Positions 37,443 through 47,534 are shown, numbered from the stretch's first letter. The stretch: DNA of 64,000 nt from Neorhizobium galegae (GCF_017877055.1 NZ_JAGIPG010000001.1:1302001-1366000); one strand, 5' to 3'. A program made the numbers and translations. The notes: generated by a model from the letters alone, not told the origin.

Positions 37443-39002
37443 ATGCTCGATCCCGTTCCGCTTGCCGAAAAGCCACCCATCCTCGAGATGCGGGCGATTT
37501 CGAAGAGCTTTGGCGCCGTAAAGGCGCTTTCCGATGTCAGCTTTGCCGTTCAGGAGGGTGAGATCCATGCCCTCGTCGGCGAAAACGGCGCTGGCAAATC
37601 CACCCTCATGAAAGTGCTTTCCGGCGTTTATCCGCACGGTTCCTACGAGGGCTCCATCTTTTTCGGCGGCGAGGAGCGGCACTTCCGCGACATCAACGAT
37701 TCCGAAAAGCTCGGCATCATCATCATCCATCAGGAACTGGCGCTCATTCCGCTGATGTCGATCGCGGAAAACATCTTCCTGACCAATCCGCCGGCGAGCC
37801 GCGGGGTGATCGACCGAAGCGAACGGCATAAGCGCACCCAGGCATTGCTTGCAAAGGTGGGGCTTACCGAACAGCCGGACACGCTGATCACCAATATCGG
37901 CGTCGGCAAGCAGCAGCTGGTCGAAATCGCCAAGGCGCTGTCCAAGGACGTGCGGCTACTGATCCTCGACGAGCCGACCGCGTCGCTCAACGAGACGGAC
38001 AGTGCGGCGCTTTTGGAACTGCTCAAGGAATTCCGCCGCAACGGCATTACCTCGATCATGATCTCCCACAAGCTCAACGAGATCACCGAAGTCGCCGACC
38101 GTATCACGGTGCTTCGTGACGGCCGCACGGTCGGCACCATGGATTGCCATGCCGGCCCGGTCGACGAAGACGAGATCGTGCGGCGCATGGTCGATCGCGA
38201 TCTGGAAAGCCGCTATCCGAAGCGCGACCCGAAAATCGGGGACGTCATTTTCGAAGTCGAGAACTGGTCGGCCTATCATCCGATGCACTCGGACCGGCAG
38301 GTCGTGAAGAACGTCTCGCTGAAGGTGCGGGCCGGCGAGATCGTCGGCATCTCCGGATTGATGGGGGCCGGGCGCACCGAATTCGCGATGAGCCTGTTCG
38401 GCCGGTCCTGGGGGCGCCACGTCACCGGCACTGCGAAGCTGCATGGCAAGGAACTCGACCTTTCCGACGTCCACAAGGCGATCAAGGCCGGCCTCGCTTA
38501 TGTGACGGAAGACCGCAAGCAACTCGGCCTCATCCTGCAGGAAGATATCCGCAAGAACGTCTCGCTCGCCCATCTGAGCGGCGTTTCCTCGCGCGGCGTC
38601 ATCGATGACATTGCCGAGATGAAGGTCGCGCAGGAATTCCGCGGTCGGATGCGCATCCGCAGCCACAATGTCTATCAGGAAACCGGCAAACTCTCGGGCG
38701 GCAACCAGCAGAAGGTCGTCCTCTCCAAATGGCTGTTCACCGGGCCGGAGGTGCTGATCCTCGACGAGCCGACGCGCGGCATCGATGTCGGTGCGAAATA
38801 TGAGATCTATACGATCATCAACGAGCTTGCCGATGCCGGCAAGGCGGTGATCGTCATCTCGTCGGAAATGCCCGAACTGATCGGCATTTGCGACCGTATC
38901 ATGGTCATGCACGAAGGTGCGTTCGTCGGTGAAGTGTCCGGCGAAGGGGCCACGCAAGAAAATATCATGCGCGCCATCATGCGGCGCAAAGGGAGAGAAT
39001 AA
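37443..39002 (+). CDS. gguA: Sugar ABC transporter ATPase GguA
   Basis: This is a 519-residue two-domain ATPase of the MglA/XylG class. Domain 1 has Walker [17 protein letters not shown] and Walker [17 protein letters not shown]; domain 2 has the usual relaxed P-loop [16 protein letters not shown], signature [15 protein letters not shown] and [17 protein letters not shown] at 37443 has CGGAG upstream; the longer frame starting at 37404 lies in the terminator hairpin. It overlaps gguB by one base (TAATG). Confidence 0.95.
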   Translation: MLDPVPLAEKPPILEMRAISKSFGAVKALSDVSFAVQEGEIHALVGENGAGKSTLMKVLSGVYPHGSYEGSIFFGGEERHFRDINDSEKLGIIIIHQELALIPLMSIAENIFLTNPPASRGVIDRSERHKRTQALLAKVGLTEQPDTLITNIGVGKQQLVEIAKALSKDVRLLILDEPTASLNETDSAALLELLKEFRRNGITSIMISHKLNEITEVADRITVLRDGRTVGTMDCHAGPVDEDEIVRRMVDRDLESRYPKRDPKIGDVIFEVENWSAYHPMHSDRQVVKNVSLKVRAGEIVGISGLMGAGRTEFAMSLFGRSWGRHVTGTAKLHGKELDLSDVHKAIKAGLAYVTEDRKQLGLILQEDIRKNVSLAHLSGVSSRGVIDDIAEMKVAQEFRGRMRIRSHNVYQETGKLSGGNQQKVVLSKWLFTGPEVLILDEPTRGIDVGAKYEIYTIINELADAGKAVIVISSEMPELIGICDRIMVMHEGAFVGEVSGEGATQENIMRAIMRRKGRE

Positions 39003-40192
39003 TGAGTACGCCCCAGGAAGCAGTTGCGGCACCGCCGAAGGTGACCAGTTTTCTGAAGGACAATCTCCGCGACTTCGGCATGCTGATTTCGCTCGTAGTT
39101 ATCGTGGTGTTCTTTCAGATCGCCACGGACGGCGTTCTCCTGAAACCGCTCAACGTCACCAATATCGTGCTGCAGAACTCCTATATCGTCATCATGGCGC
39201 TCGGCATGCTGATGGTGATCGTCACCGGCCATATCGACCTGTCGGTGGGTTCGGTTGCGGGCTTCATCGGCGGCTTTGCCGGGTTGCTGATGGTCCAGTG
39301 GGGCCTCAATTTCGCTGTCGTTATCGTTATCAGCCTTGCCGTCGGCGGCCTGATCGGGGCGATCCAGGGCTATTTCGTCGCCTATTTCAAGATACCGTCC
39401 TTCATCGTGACGCTCGCGGGCATGCTGGTCTTCCGCGGCCTGATGATCGCCATCCTCGGCAGTCAAGCAATCGGCCCGTTCCCGACGATTTTCCAGAAGC
39501 TTTCGTCCGGTTATGTCGTCGAGCTGATCTCGTCGGCCAGCGGCCTCTACATCACCTCGTTCCTGCTCGGGCTGGTGCTTGCGGTGATCCTCATCGTGCA
39601 GAATTTCGCGAGCCGCAAGCGGCGCGTTTCGCATGGCGTCGAGACGGAGCCGTTCGGCTTCTTCGTCGCCAAGAACCTGCTGATCCTCGCAGGCGTCGGC
39701 TATATCGCCTTCCTGATCTCGTCGCATCGCGGCATGCCGAACGTGCTGATCATCATGGCGGTGCTGATCGCCGCCTATAGCTTCCTGACCACCCGCACCG
39801 TGATCGGCCGTCAGATCTACGCGGTCGGCGGCAATGCCCGTGCAGCCGAGCTTTCCGGCATCAAGACGACCCGGCTGGTGTTCCTCACCTTCGTCAACAT
39901 GGGCGTCCTTGCGGCTCTCGGCGGGCTCGTCGTCGCGGCACGCCTGAACAGCGCCACGCCGAAGGCCGGTACCGGGTTCGAGCTGGATGTCATCGCGGCC
40001 TGCTTCATCGGCGGCGCATCCGCCTATGGCGGCGTCGGCAAGGTGACGGGCGCGGTCATCGGCGCCTTTCTGATGGGCGTGATGAACAACGGCATGTCGA
40101 TCCTCGGCATCGGCATCGACTACCAGCAGGTGATCAAGGGCCTCGTCCTGCTCGGCGCCGTCTGCGTCGACGTCTACAACCAGCGGCGCTGA
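39002..40192 (+). CDS. gguB: Sugar ABC transporter permease GguB
   Basis: The 396-residue permease is larger than ribose permeases because of a central insert of about 60 residues (NFASRKRRVSHGVETEPFGF). Family motifs are IVIMALGMLMVIVTGHIDLS and GTGFELDVIAACFIGGASAY, and there are about twelve helices. It completes the ChvE-GguA-GguB importer. A strong intrinsic terminator follows the gene. Unlike the arrangement I recall in Agrobacterium, gguC does not follow gguB here; its family member is upstream as araD1. Confidence 0.94.
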   Translation: MSTPQEAVAAPPKVTSFLKDNLRDFGMLISLVVIVVFFQIATDGVLLKPLNVTNIVLQNSYIVIMALGMLMVIVTGHIDLSVGSVAGFIGGFAGLLMVQWGLNFAVVIVISLAVGGLIGAIQGYFVAYFKIPSFIVTLAGMLVFRGLMIAILGSQAIGPFPTIFQKLSSGYVVELISSASGLYITSFLLGLVLAVILIVQNFASRKRRVSHGVETEPFGFFVAKNLLILAGVGYIAFLISSHRGMPNVLIIMAVLIAAYSFLTTRTVIGRQIYAVGGNARAAELSGIKTTRLVFLTFVNMGVLAALGGLVVAARLNSATPKAGTGFELDVIAACFIGGASAYGGVGKVTGAVIGAFLMGVMNNGMSILGIGIDYQQVIKGLVLLGAVCVDVYNQRR

Positions 40193-40230
40193 GGCGCCGC
40201 TTTCCTTCAAGATTGTTCCATGAAACTTGA

Positions 40231-40265
40231 AAGCCCGGATGCGTCAGACGCTTCCGGGCTTTTTT
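40231..40265 (+). terminator. Intrinsic terminator after gguB
   Basis: AAGCCCGGA (40231-40239) pairs with TCCGGGCTT (40253-40261), and inside it GCGTC pairs with GACGC (40241-40251), giving a nearly continuous long stem followed by a T run to 40265. It ends the araD1-gguB operon and faces the convergent ABC exporter gene. Confidence 0.92.
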
Positions 40266-40332
40266 GTGTTCTGGCCTGTTTTACCGCGCTGGCTTCGGGG
40301 GGCGAAGGAGGGAGGGACGGTCGAAACCCGCT

Positions 40333-42231
40333 TCAGGTCGCAGACTCGGTCACGGCCTCTTCGATGACATCTTCCGGGATGTCGTCGAAGGACGAGTAGT
40401 TGAGGTTGTAGAGCTTCGAATAGAGCTTTTCGTTCTTCATCAGCTCGCGGTGATTGCCGCTTTCGATCAGCTCGCCGTTCTGCAGAACGATGATCCGGTC
40501 GGCCTCGCGGATGGTAGCAAGGCGATGGGCGATGACGAGCCCCGTGCGGCCTTCGAGCAGTTTTACCAGCGCCTTCTGGATCAGCATTTCCGTATAGCTG
40601 TCGATATTAGCGGTCGCTTCGTCGAGCACCAGGATTTTCGCGTCGGCCACCAATGCGCGGGCAAAGCTCAGGAGTTGTCGCTGGCCGAGCGAAAGATTGC
40701 CGCCGCGCTGGCCGAGGATGCTTTCGTAACCGTCGGGCATACGCATGATGAAGTCATGGGCGCCAACCGCCTTTGCCGCCTCGATCACCTGTTCGCGTGT
40801 CGCATCGGTCTTGTGGTAGCGGATGTTTTCGAACACCGTGCCGGTGAACAGGAAGGGTTCCTGGAGCACCATGGCGATCTGCCGGCCGAGCGATTCCTGC
40901 GTCAGGTCGCGCACGTCGTGGCCGCCGACCAGAACCTGGCCCTGCTGAACGTCGTAGAAACGATGGATCAGCGACATGCAGCTCGACTTGCCCGAACCCG
41001 TCGGGCCGACCAGTGCGACCGTTTCGCCCGGGTTCACCTTGAAGCTCACATGTTTCAACACCGGGTGCTTGGGATTGTAGCCGAACACCACGTCCTTGAA
41101 CTCGACCGAGCCGTCCATGTCCGAAGTGAGGACCTTGGCGTTCGGCGCGTCTTGGACGTCGACCGGCACGTCCAGCACTTCGGTCAGGCGCTGGCCCGAT
41201 GCCATGGCGCGTTGCATCACCGAATATTGCAGCGTCAGTGACCGGATCGGGTCGAAGAAACGCTGGATGTAGAAGAGGAAGGCGACCATGACGCCGACGT
41301 CGAGCGCCTGGTTCAGCACGCGGGCACCGCCGACCACGACGACGAGAGCCATCGCCAGGCCGGTCAGCGAATCGACGATCGGCACCATCACTTGAGCGTA
41401 TTTGGCGGCATTCAGATGCGTGTTGAGGTTGGCGCGGGCCTTGTCGTCATAGAGTATGAAGTTGACGCTCTGGCGGTCCATGCTCTGGACTGCGCGCACG
41501 CCATGGATGGCTTCGGCAAGCGCACCGTTGGCGATCGAATTGGTCTCATGCGCGGCCATGAACGACTTTCGCGCGCGCGGCAGCCAGAAGAGGCGGACGA
41601 CGAAGAGGACGGGCAGGGCGCAGAGCGTCAGCAGGCCGAGCTTGAAATCGAGCGTCAGCATGACGAAGACGATGCCGAATAGCAGCGTGATATCGCCGAC
41701 CGAAAGAACCGAGGTTTCCAGGAATTCCTGCATCGAATTCACGTCGCCCTGCAGGCGCGACATCAGGCGGCCAACCTCCGTCTTGTCCATCCATGAAAGC
41801 GAGACGCGCTGCAGATGCGTGAACATCGCCTTGCGGATATCGAAGAGCACGTCTTCGGCAACGCCGCCGACCAGCGTCTCCTGCGCATAGCTTGCGCCGA
41901 AATTGATGAGGATCGCCACGAGGAAGGCGACGATCGACCAGATCAGCACCGACTGGCTGTCGCTGCCCGCCTGCATGCCGTGGTCGATCGCGTAACGAAT
42001 GATCAGCGGGATGAGAAGCTGCATCGCCGTGAAACAGAGCACGGCCAGCACGGCCCAGTAGATCTTGGTGCGGTAGGGGCGCACGAAGGCCCAGATGCGC
42101 TTGACGATATTTTTGTCGAAGACCTTGCCGAAGATTTCCTCTTCGATGCGGTGGGAGCCTACCACCGCGCGGGGCGGGCGCCTGCCGTCTTCGCGAACGT
42201 CGGAGCGTTCGGTTTCTAGTTCCTCGGCCAT
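40333..42231 (-). CDS. ABC exporter half-transporter with canonical ATP site
   Basis: This is a 632-residue type IV ABC exporter subunit with an N-terminal membrane domain (six helices, first at about residue 50) and a C-terminal ATPase. Walker A is GPTGSGKSSCMSLIHR, Walker B ILVLDEATANID has the catalytic Glu (about 535), but the signature is the variant LSLGQRQLL (about 513). ATG at 42231 follows GGGAGGATTT, 10 bp after the partner gene ends. It likely forms a heterodimer with that partner for multidrug or lipid export. The polar N-terminal extension (about 35 residues) is unrecognised. Confidence 0.92.
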   Translation of the reverse strand: MAEELETERSDVREDGRRPPRAVVGSHRIEEEIFGKVFDKNIVKRIWAFVRPYRTKIYWAVLAVLCFTAMQLLIPLIIRYAIDHGMQAGSDSQSVLIWSIVAFLVAILINFGASYAQETLVGGVAEDVLFDIRKAMFTHLQRVSLSWMDKTEVGRLMSRLQGDVNSMQEFLETSVLSVGDITLLFGIVFVMLTLDFKLGLLTLCALPVLFVVRLFWLPRARKSFMAAHETNSIANGALAEAIHGVRAVQSMDRQSVNFILYDDKARANLNTHLNAAKYAQVMVPIVDSLTGLAMALVVVVGGARVLNQALDVGVMVAFLFYIQRFFDPIRSLTLQYSVMQRAMASGQRLTEVLDVPVDVQDAPNAKVLTSDMDGSVEFKDVVFGYNPKHPVLKHVSFKVNPGETVALVGPTGSGKSSCMSLIHRFYDVQQGQVLVGGHDVRDLTQESLGRQIAMVLQEPFLFTGTVFENIRYHKTDATREQVIEAAKAVGAHDFIMRMPDGYESILGQRGGNLSLGQRQLLSFARALVADAKILVLDEATANIDSYTEMLIQKALVKLLEGRTGLVIAHRLATIREADRIIVLQNGELIESGNHRELMKNEKLYSKLYNLNYSSFDDIPEDVIEEAVTESAT

Positions 42232-42241
42232 AAATCCTCCC

Positions 42242-44095
42242 TCAGGCGCTGAGCGCGTCGTCGCCCGGACGTACCTGCAGATCGTAAAGCGCCTTGTAGC
42301 GGCCGCCGAGCGCAAGCAGCTCGTCGTGCGTTCCGCTTTCGACGATGCGGCCTTCTTCCATGAACAGAATCCGGTCGGCATGCATCAGAGAGCTCAGCCG
42401 GTGGGCGACGATGATCGTCACCCGGTCGGCTGCGTATCTGCGCATGGCGCTGCGGATACGCTGTTCGGTGCCGGCGTCGATCGCCGCCGTCGAATCGTCG
42501 AACACCATCACCGCCGGGCGCAGCATCAGCGCGCGGGCGATCGACAGGCGCTGGCGCTGGCCGCCCGACAGCGAAACACCGCGTTCGCCGACAACCGTGC
42601 CGTAACCGGTCGGCAGGCCGAGCACGTAGTTATGAAGCTGGGCGCTTTCGCTGGCGCGCTCGATGCGGCCTTCCTTCGCCCACGGATCGCCATAGGCGAT
42701 ATTGTTCTCGATCGTCGTCGTGAACAGGAAACTGTCCTGCTGGACCACGGCCACCGACCGGCGCAGCGATTGTAGCGTGGCGCGGCGGATATCCTGGCCG
42801 TCGATGGTGATCCTGCCGCCCGTGACATCGTAGAAACGCGGGATGAGGTGGGCCATCGTGGATTTACCGCTGCCGGGCGGGCCGACGATGCCGATCGTCT
42901 CGCCGCGCTTGGCCTCGAAGGAAACGCCGGTCAGGACCTGATGGTTCTCGGCGGCCGGATAGGCGAAACCGACATTCTCGAACCGCAGCGTGCCGTCGGT
43001 GACCTTCAGCTCCCTGGCGCCCTTCTCGTCCTTGATGGAGATATCCAGGTCGAGCAGTTCGAAGAGGCGGGCGCCGCAGGTGGAGGCGCGTGCAAAGGCA
43101 TTGACCATCAGGCCGAGCTGCCGCACCGGCATTTGCAGGATGGTCATGAAGGTGAGGAAGGAGGTGAGTGTGCCGACGGTCATCTCGCCTGCCATCACCT
43201 TGGTGCCGCCGACCCAGAGTACGAGACCCATGGCGGCGAAGAAGGACAGCGTCATGGCGCTGGTATTGGCGACCCGGATGCCGACGCGCTGATGCGCCAG
43301 CGACACTGCGCTTTTGGATGCGGTCTCGAACTTGTCGAGCTCGTGATCCTGGGCGGCGAAGGCGCGCACGACACGGATGCCGCCGAGGTTTTCTTCCATG
43401 ACGCGGGTGAGCACGGAAAGCCGTTCCTGCAGGTCGAGCCAGGTGGCGCGCAGCCGCAGCTGCGTCACCGACGAGCGCCAGCCGACGAAGGGCACGAAGC
43501 TCAAGGCGAGCAGGCCGAGGACCACGTCGGTCGACAGAAGAAGATAGGCGCCGAAACCGATCAGCACCGTCAGGAGGACCATGCGCACCAGCGCGGTCGA
43601 GAAATACATGCGCACGCCTTCGAGATCGAGAAGCCCGACGGTGATCAGGTCGCCCGAATGCATGCTGTCGTGGAAGCTGAAGGACAGCCGCTGGATCTTC
43701 TCGTAACAGGCGAGTCTCAGGCGATAGCCCATGTGATGACCGACCGCCTCGCTGAAATAGTTCTGGAACAGGGTGAAGACGCCGCGCAGCACGCTGGCGC
43801 CGAGCAGCAGAAGCGCGGTCGTCAACAGCGCGTCCTGGGCCGCCTGGCCGGCATCGCCGCCTGTCAGCGCCACCTGCGTGTGGTCCACCGCTTGCCCAAG
43901 CAGCCGCGGGATCATCAGCTGGAACGCGGAGGCGATCAGGGTCGCGCCGATCGCGAAGCTCGATTGCCACGGATGACGGAAGGCCATGACGGTAATGCGG
44001 GTCAATATGGAGAAGCCTTTGCCCCAACCTGCCGCATTCACCAGCGCCAACGAAGCCGACGGCTTCGCGACGCGAACTGTTGCATCGCTGCTCAC
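42242..44095 (-). CDS. ABC exporter half-transporter with degenerate ATP site
   Basis: This 617-residue exporter subunit has six membrane helices followed by an ATPase domain. Walker A (GPPGSGKSTMAHLIPR) and signature (LSGGQRQRLSIARAL) are canonical, but Walker B reads VMVFDDSTAAID, so the catalytic Glu is replaced by Asp (about 530). The partner protein has the converse pattern (normal Glu, altered signature). Together they would make one active and one degenerate site, as in TM287/288 and BmrCD. It is the first gene of a two-gene minus-strand operon. Confidence 0.92.
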   Translation of the reverse strand: MSSDATVRVAKPSASLALVNAAGWGKGFSILTRITVMAFRHPWQSSFAIGATLIASAFQLMIPRLLGQAVDHTQVALTGGDAGQAAQDALLTTALLLLGASVLRGVFTLFQNYFSEAVGHHMGYRLRLACYEKIQRLSFSFHDSMHSGDLITVGLLDLEGVRMYFSTALVRMVLLTVLIGFGAYLLLSTDVVLGLLALSFVPFVGWRSSVTQLRLRATWLDLQERLSVLTRVMEENLGGIRVVRAFAAQDHELDKFETASKSAVSLAHQRVGIRVANTSAMTLSFFAAMGLVLWVGGTKVMAGEMTVGTLTSFLTFMTILQMPVRQLGLMVNAFARASTCGARLFELLDLDISIKDEKGARELKVTDGTLRFENVGFAYPAAENHQVLTGVSFEAKRGETIGIVGPPGSGKSTMAHLIPRFYDVTGGRITIDGQDIRRATLQSLRRSVAVVQQDSFLFTTTIENNIAYGDPWAKEGRIERASESAQLHNYVLGLPTGYGTVVGERGVSLSGGQRQRLSIARALMLRPAVMVFDDSTAAIDAGTEQRIRSAMRRYAADRVTIIVAHRLSSLMHADRILFMEEGRIVESGTHDELLALGGRYKALYDLQVRPGDDALSA

Positions 44096-44430
44096 GGGTT
44101 TATTCCAAAAATGAATTACAGAGCCGGAAAAATATCCGGAAAGACGGCCATTATGAGATGAAGATTCGGGACCTGAATGTAGCCTGCATAATGGTGCTGA
44201 TCAGTCAACCGATTTGGACCAAAAACCGAGCCCCTTGTGGTGATTTTTTGAGCTGTGTGGCGCCTGAATTTTTGGCACGCAGCCTCGCGGTATTTCAGTG
44301 CCTGAGCAAGGCGGATGCGGTGCGAAAGCATGCCCGCGGCGAATGTCGAAACATGATCCGCAAAACGGAGCGGGTTCTTTTTATCCTCGTCCATATCGCT
44401 TGCTCGGGTTCGGGCTGATATCGTCCGGCC
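44096..44430. other. 335-bp intergenic region, relatively AT-rich, no gene supported
   Basis: It lies between the divergent exporter operon and the NlpC/P60-like gene. An open frame over 44080-44418 has no family resemblance and atypical composition. A small inverted repeat CCGGA/TCCGG lies near 44131-44146. Promoters for both directions must be here, but I cannot place them with confidence. Confidence 0.5.
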
Positions 44431-44889
44431 ATGACCGATGACAGACTCGACCTTTCCCGTTCGCCCATCGAGATCCCGAAGCGCTTCCGGGACGTGCGCT
44501 ACAATGCCGACCATTTTCCCGGCGCGCCGGCCGTTCGCGATGTGGAGGGGGGCGCCAATTGCCAGCAATACGTCTTCTCGCTGCTCCGGCATCACGGCTT
44601 CGAGATTCCGGATTTCCGTTCGAGAGAGCTTTGGGAAGACACGGTCCACACGAAGGTTTCGGAGGCTATGCAGCCGTTCGACATCGTGCTCGTGCACAAC
44701 CAGCCGAAGATCTGGGGTGCGCATGTGGGGCTCTGCGTCGACGACGGGCGGGTGCTGCATCTTTCCCGCAGCATCGATGCGCCGGCGCTCGAGACGCTCG
44801 ACGAGATGCAGGCGCGCGATGAATACCGTTATCTGATCGGTTTCAAGACGGTTCTTGTTCGACATGAAAAGGGTTCGACTCTCGCATGA
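44431..44889 (+). CDS. NlpC/P60-like cysteine hydrolase (small, cytoplasmic)
   Basis: This 152-residue protein has a Cys-His arrangement like NlpC/P60 papain-fold enzymes: Cys44 in GGANCQQYVF and His98 in WGAHVGLCVDD, with the short strand pattern between them (MQPFDIVLVHNQP). No signal peptide or wall-binding domain is present, so it may act on a small intracellular amide rather than peptidoglycan. Its stop overlaps the start of the dioxygenase-esterase gene (ATGA, 44886-44889), so the two are probably functionally linked. The exact reaction is unknown. Confidence 0.75.
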   Translation: MTDDRLDLSRSPIEIPKRFRDVRYNADHFPGAPAVRDVEGGANCQQYVFSLLRHHGFEIPDFRSRELWEDTVHTKVSEAMQPFDIVLVHNQPKIWGAHVGLCVDDGRVLHLSRSIDAPALETLDEMQARDEYRYLIGFKTVLVRHEKGSTLA

Positions 44890-46442
44890 CCAGCGGCCTG
44901 CATCACATCACCGCCATCACTCGCAAGATTCAGGCGAATGTCGACTTCTATGCGGGCTTCCTCGGCCTCAGGCTCGTCAAGCGGACGGCCGGTTTCGAGG
45001 ACGCCCGTCAGCTTCATCTGTTTTACGGAGACGGGGCGGCGACGCCTGGTTCGCTCGTCACCTTTTTGGCCTGGGAAGACGGCTCGCTCGGGCGCGTTGG
45101 GCATGGCGCGCCGAGCGAGATCAGCTTTGCGATTGCGCCGGAAGCAATCGGTTTCTGGCTGACGCGGGCGCTGCAGTTCAACGTCAAGCTTTCCGGCCCG
45201 GCCCAGGAGTTCGGCGAACCAGTGCTGCGGCTGACCGACCCGGACGGCATCATCGTCAAGCTGGTCGGCGTCGAGGGCACGGTGCCCTGGGTCTGGTGGA
45301 GCGGTGGTGGCATAAGCGAGGCCGATGCGATCCGCAGGCTCTACGGTGCGACGATCCTTTCCGAAAAGCCGGAAAAGACGGCTGAATTCCTGACGCGCCA
45401 TATGGGGTTGCGGCTCGGGCCGAAGGACGGCAATATCCAGCGGCTGGTGTCGGATGCGCAGGATATCGTCGATGTCCGTGACGCAGGCGGTTTTTGGACT
45501 GCAGCGCCTGGCACCGGCACGATCGACCATATCGCCTTCCGCGCCGTCGACCGGCCCCAGGTCGAGGCGGTGCATGCGGGATTGCTGGCTGAGGACGCCG
45601 GCGAGATGAATATGCACGACCGGCATTATTTCTATTCGCTCTATGTCCGCGAACCGTCCGGCACGCTGATCGAACTTGCGACGGACGGGCCGGGTTTCAC
45701 GGCCGACGAGTCACTTGAAACGCTGGGGTCAAAACTGTTCATCCCGGCGCATTTCAAGGAAGACCACGACGTCCTGCGGGTGATGCTGCCGCAGTTCGGC
45801 CTGCCGGGCGAGGAGCGCATCATCTATCGCGACCTGCCTTTCGTGCATCGCATCCATATGCCGGAGAGATGGGACGGTTCGACGCTGGTGCTGCTGCATG
45901 GCACGGGCGGCAATGAAACGACCATGCTGCCTTTCGGACGCAAGGCGGCTCCAAACGCCATGCTGATCGGGGTACGCGGGCGATCGACCGACGAGGGACA
46001 TCCGCGATATTTTCGTCGCTTTACGCAGACGACGTTCGACCAGAGGGAGATTGCTTCCGAAGCGGAGGCTTTCGTCGCCTTCGTGGAGGAGCTGGGTCCG
46101 GCCTATGGAGTCGATCCGGCGCGGACGGCCTTTGCCGGCTGGTCGAACGGTGGCAACATGATCGGCGCGGTGATGCAGCTTCATCCGGGCCTGATCCGCA
46201 GGGCGGTCCTGCTGCGGTCGATGAACTGCCTGGAGGATCGGCCGGCCGTCGATCTTTCAGGTACTCACGTCCTGTCGCTCAGCGCCACCGACGATTTTTA
46301 CGGGTCCCTGGCCGAGGAACTCGAAGAGCGGCTTTGCACCGCGGGCGCGGAACTCACCGCCAGAAAGCTCGACGCCAACCATGGCATCGGCATCGAGGAT
46401 GAGATGATCTCCCGTGGCTGGCTGATCGAAAAAGGCTTCTGA
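44886..46442 (+). CDS. Fusion of extradiol ring-cleaving dioxygenase (VOC) and carboxylesterase
   Basis: The 518-residue protein has three parts. Residues 1-125 and about 140-310 are two VOC (glyoxalase-fold) repeats, with likely metal ligands in GLHHIT (H6/H7), TIDHIAF (about H215) and GTLIELATDG (about E262), as in MhqO/LinE-type hydroquinone dioxygenases. Residues about 325-518 are an alpha/beta hydrolase with LVLLHGTGGNE (oxyanion region, about 337), nucleophile motif GWSNGG (about 418) and a C-terminal NHGIG His (about 498), like MhqD. In Bacillus mhqO and mhqD are separate genes. It probably cleaves a hydroquinone-like ring and hydrolyses the product or a related ester. Confidence 0.86.
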   Translation: MTSGLHHITAITRKIQANVDFYAGFLGLRLVKRTAGFEDARQLHLFYGDGAATPGSLVTFLAWEDGSLGRVGHGAPSEISFAIAPEAIGFWLTRALQFNVKLSGPAQEFGEPVLRLTDPDGIIVKLVGVEGTVPWVWWSGGGISEADAIRRLYGATILSEKPEKTAEFLTRHMGLRLGPKDGNIQRLVSDAQDIVDVRDAGGFWTAAPGTGTIDHIAFRAVDRPQVEAVHAGLLAEDAGEMNMHDRHYFYSLYVREPSGTLIELATDGPGFTADESLETLGSKLFIPAHFKEDHDVLRVMLPQFGLPGEERIIYRDLPFVHRIHMPERWDGSTLVLLHGTGGNETTMLPFGRKAAPNAMLIGVRGRSTDEGHPRYFRRFTQTTFDQREIASEAEAFVAFVEELGPAYGVDPARTAFAGWSNGGNMIGAVMQLHPGLIRRAVLLRSMNCLEDRPAVDLSGTHVLSLSATDDFYGSLAEELEERLCTAGAELTARKLDANHGIGIEDEMISRGWLIEKGF

Positions 46443-47534
46443 TCAATCGCCGTAATGCAGCGCGATCGCATCGACGGCGGCGGAGATGTCCGCCTTGAAC
46501 CCTCGCCTTCGAAGCGCCATGCCATAGGCCGTCAGGTTGCCGAGCACGATGTCGAAACGGGCTCGCTGGCCGGTGTGGTTGAGCCGGATCAGCCGTTCGG
46601 CGCCGGGGCCGACGCCGGCGGAAAGCTCGATGCTGCCCGGCGCAACGGACAGAAGGGCGGCCGGATCGGCGCCGTTCGGAAGCCTGGCCGTGGTCAGCAG
46701 GTTCGAGCCGTGCAGGGCGTCGATCCAGAGCTCTGCGCCCATGGCAGCGAGTGCCGCGCGGGTCGCGCGGGCGGCGCGCACATGCCGGGCGACGATCGCA
46801 TCGACGCCCTCCGCCTCGACGCGATTGAGGGCTGCCTCGAGTGCGAAAAATTCGAGCGGCGCGGTGGTGCCGGGAAGGGCACCGCGGCCGGCGTCCAACC
46901 AGGCCTTCTGGTCGAGAAGCGAGAGGATCGAATCCCTTGGACCGCCCGGTTTTGAGATCAGTTTCCAGGCAGCAGGGCTGACGGAGAGCGCCGAAAGCCC
47001 GGCGGGTCCGGCAAGTGCTTTCTGCGGTCCGATGACTGCGATGTCGATGCCGAGCTCGTCGATGTTAAGCGCATGACCCCCGATGGAGGCGACCGCGTCC
47101 ACCACCGTCACGATGCCGCGAGAGCGAGTGAAGGCAATGATCTCCTCCAGCGGATTGCGGATGCCGCTCGCCGATTCCGCATGGACGAGCGACAGGACCT
47201 CGATGTCCGGATGGGCATCGAGCGCCGCCTGCACGGCTTCCAGCGTAATCGGGCGGGCTGCTTCGGCCGAGAGATCGACGACCTCGGCGCCGCCGCGGCG
47301 CAGCCAGGTGCCGAACCACCCGCCATACATGCTGGTGACGATATTGATCGCCTTCAGGCCGGGCCGGGCGAGGCTGAGGGCTGCAGCCTCCAGCGCGACG
47401 ACGGCTTCCGCCTGGATCAGCAGCACATCGTTGCGGGTCTTCAGGATCCTGCCGATCCGGTCGGCGATCGCGGCGTAACGCACGGCGGGAAAGGATGGCA
47501 CGTCGTTCAGCGGGTTCCAGCGGTCAAACGTCAT
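46443..47534 (-). CDS. Class V aminotransferase, pyridoxamine-pyruvate aminotransferase-like
   Basis: This 363-residue PLP enzyme has its Schiff-base Lys in GPQKALAGPAGLS (about 172). Several segments follow the Mesorhizobium pyridoxamine-pyruvate aminotransferase pattern as I remember it: AHPDIEVLSLVHAESASGIR, TVVDAVASIGG and GGPRDSILSLLDQKAW. The N-terminus is short; the usual Gly-Pro loop before the first helix is absent, and the protein begins at RWNPLNDVPSFPAVRYAA. It is the last gene of the dipeptide-type transporter operon and overlaps the ATPase gene by 11 bp. Alanine-glyoxylate or another amine substrate remains possible. Confidence 0.82.
   Translation of the reverse strand: MTFDRWNPLNDVPSFPAVRYAAIADRIGRILKTRNDVLLIQAEAVVALEAAALSLARPGLKAINIVTSMYGGWFGTWLRRGGAEVVDLSAEAARPITLEAVQAALDAHPDIEVLSLVHAESASGIRNPLEEIIAFTRSRGIVTVVDAVASIGGHALNIDELGIDIAVIGPQKALAGPAGLSALSVSPAAWKLISKPGGPRDSILSLLDQKAWLDAGRGALPGTTAPLEFFALEAALNRVEAEGVDAIVARHVRAARATRAALAAMGAELWIDALHGSNLLTTARLPNGADPAALLSVAPGSIELSAGVGPGAERLIRLNHTGQRARFDIVLGNLTAYGMALRRRGFKADISAAVDAIALHYGD

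Noticed and set aside
44080..44418. A 112-codon open frame between the exporter and the NlpC-like gene
   Set aside because: No recognisable domain, no good ribosome site, starts inside the exporter gene; treated as intergenic.
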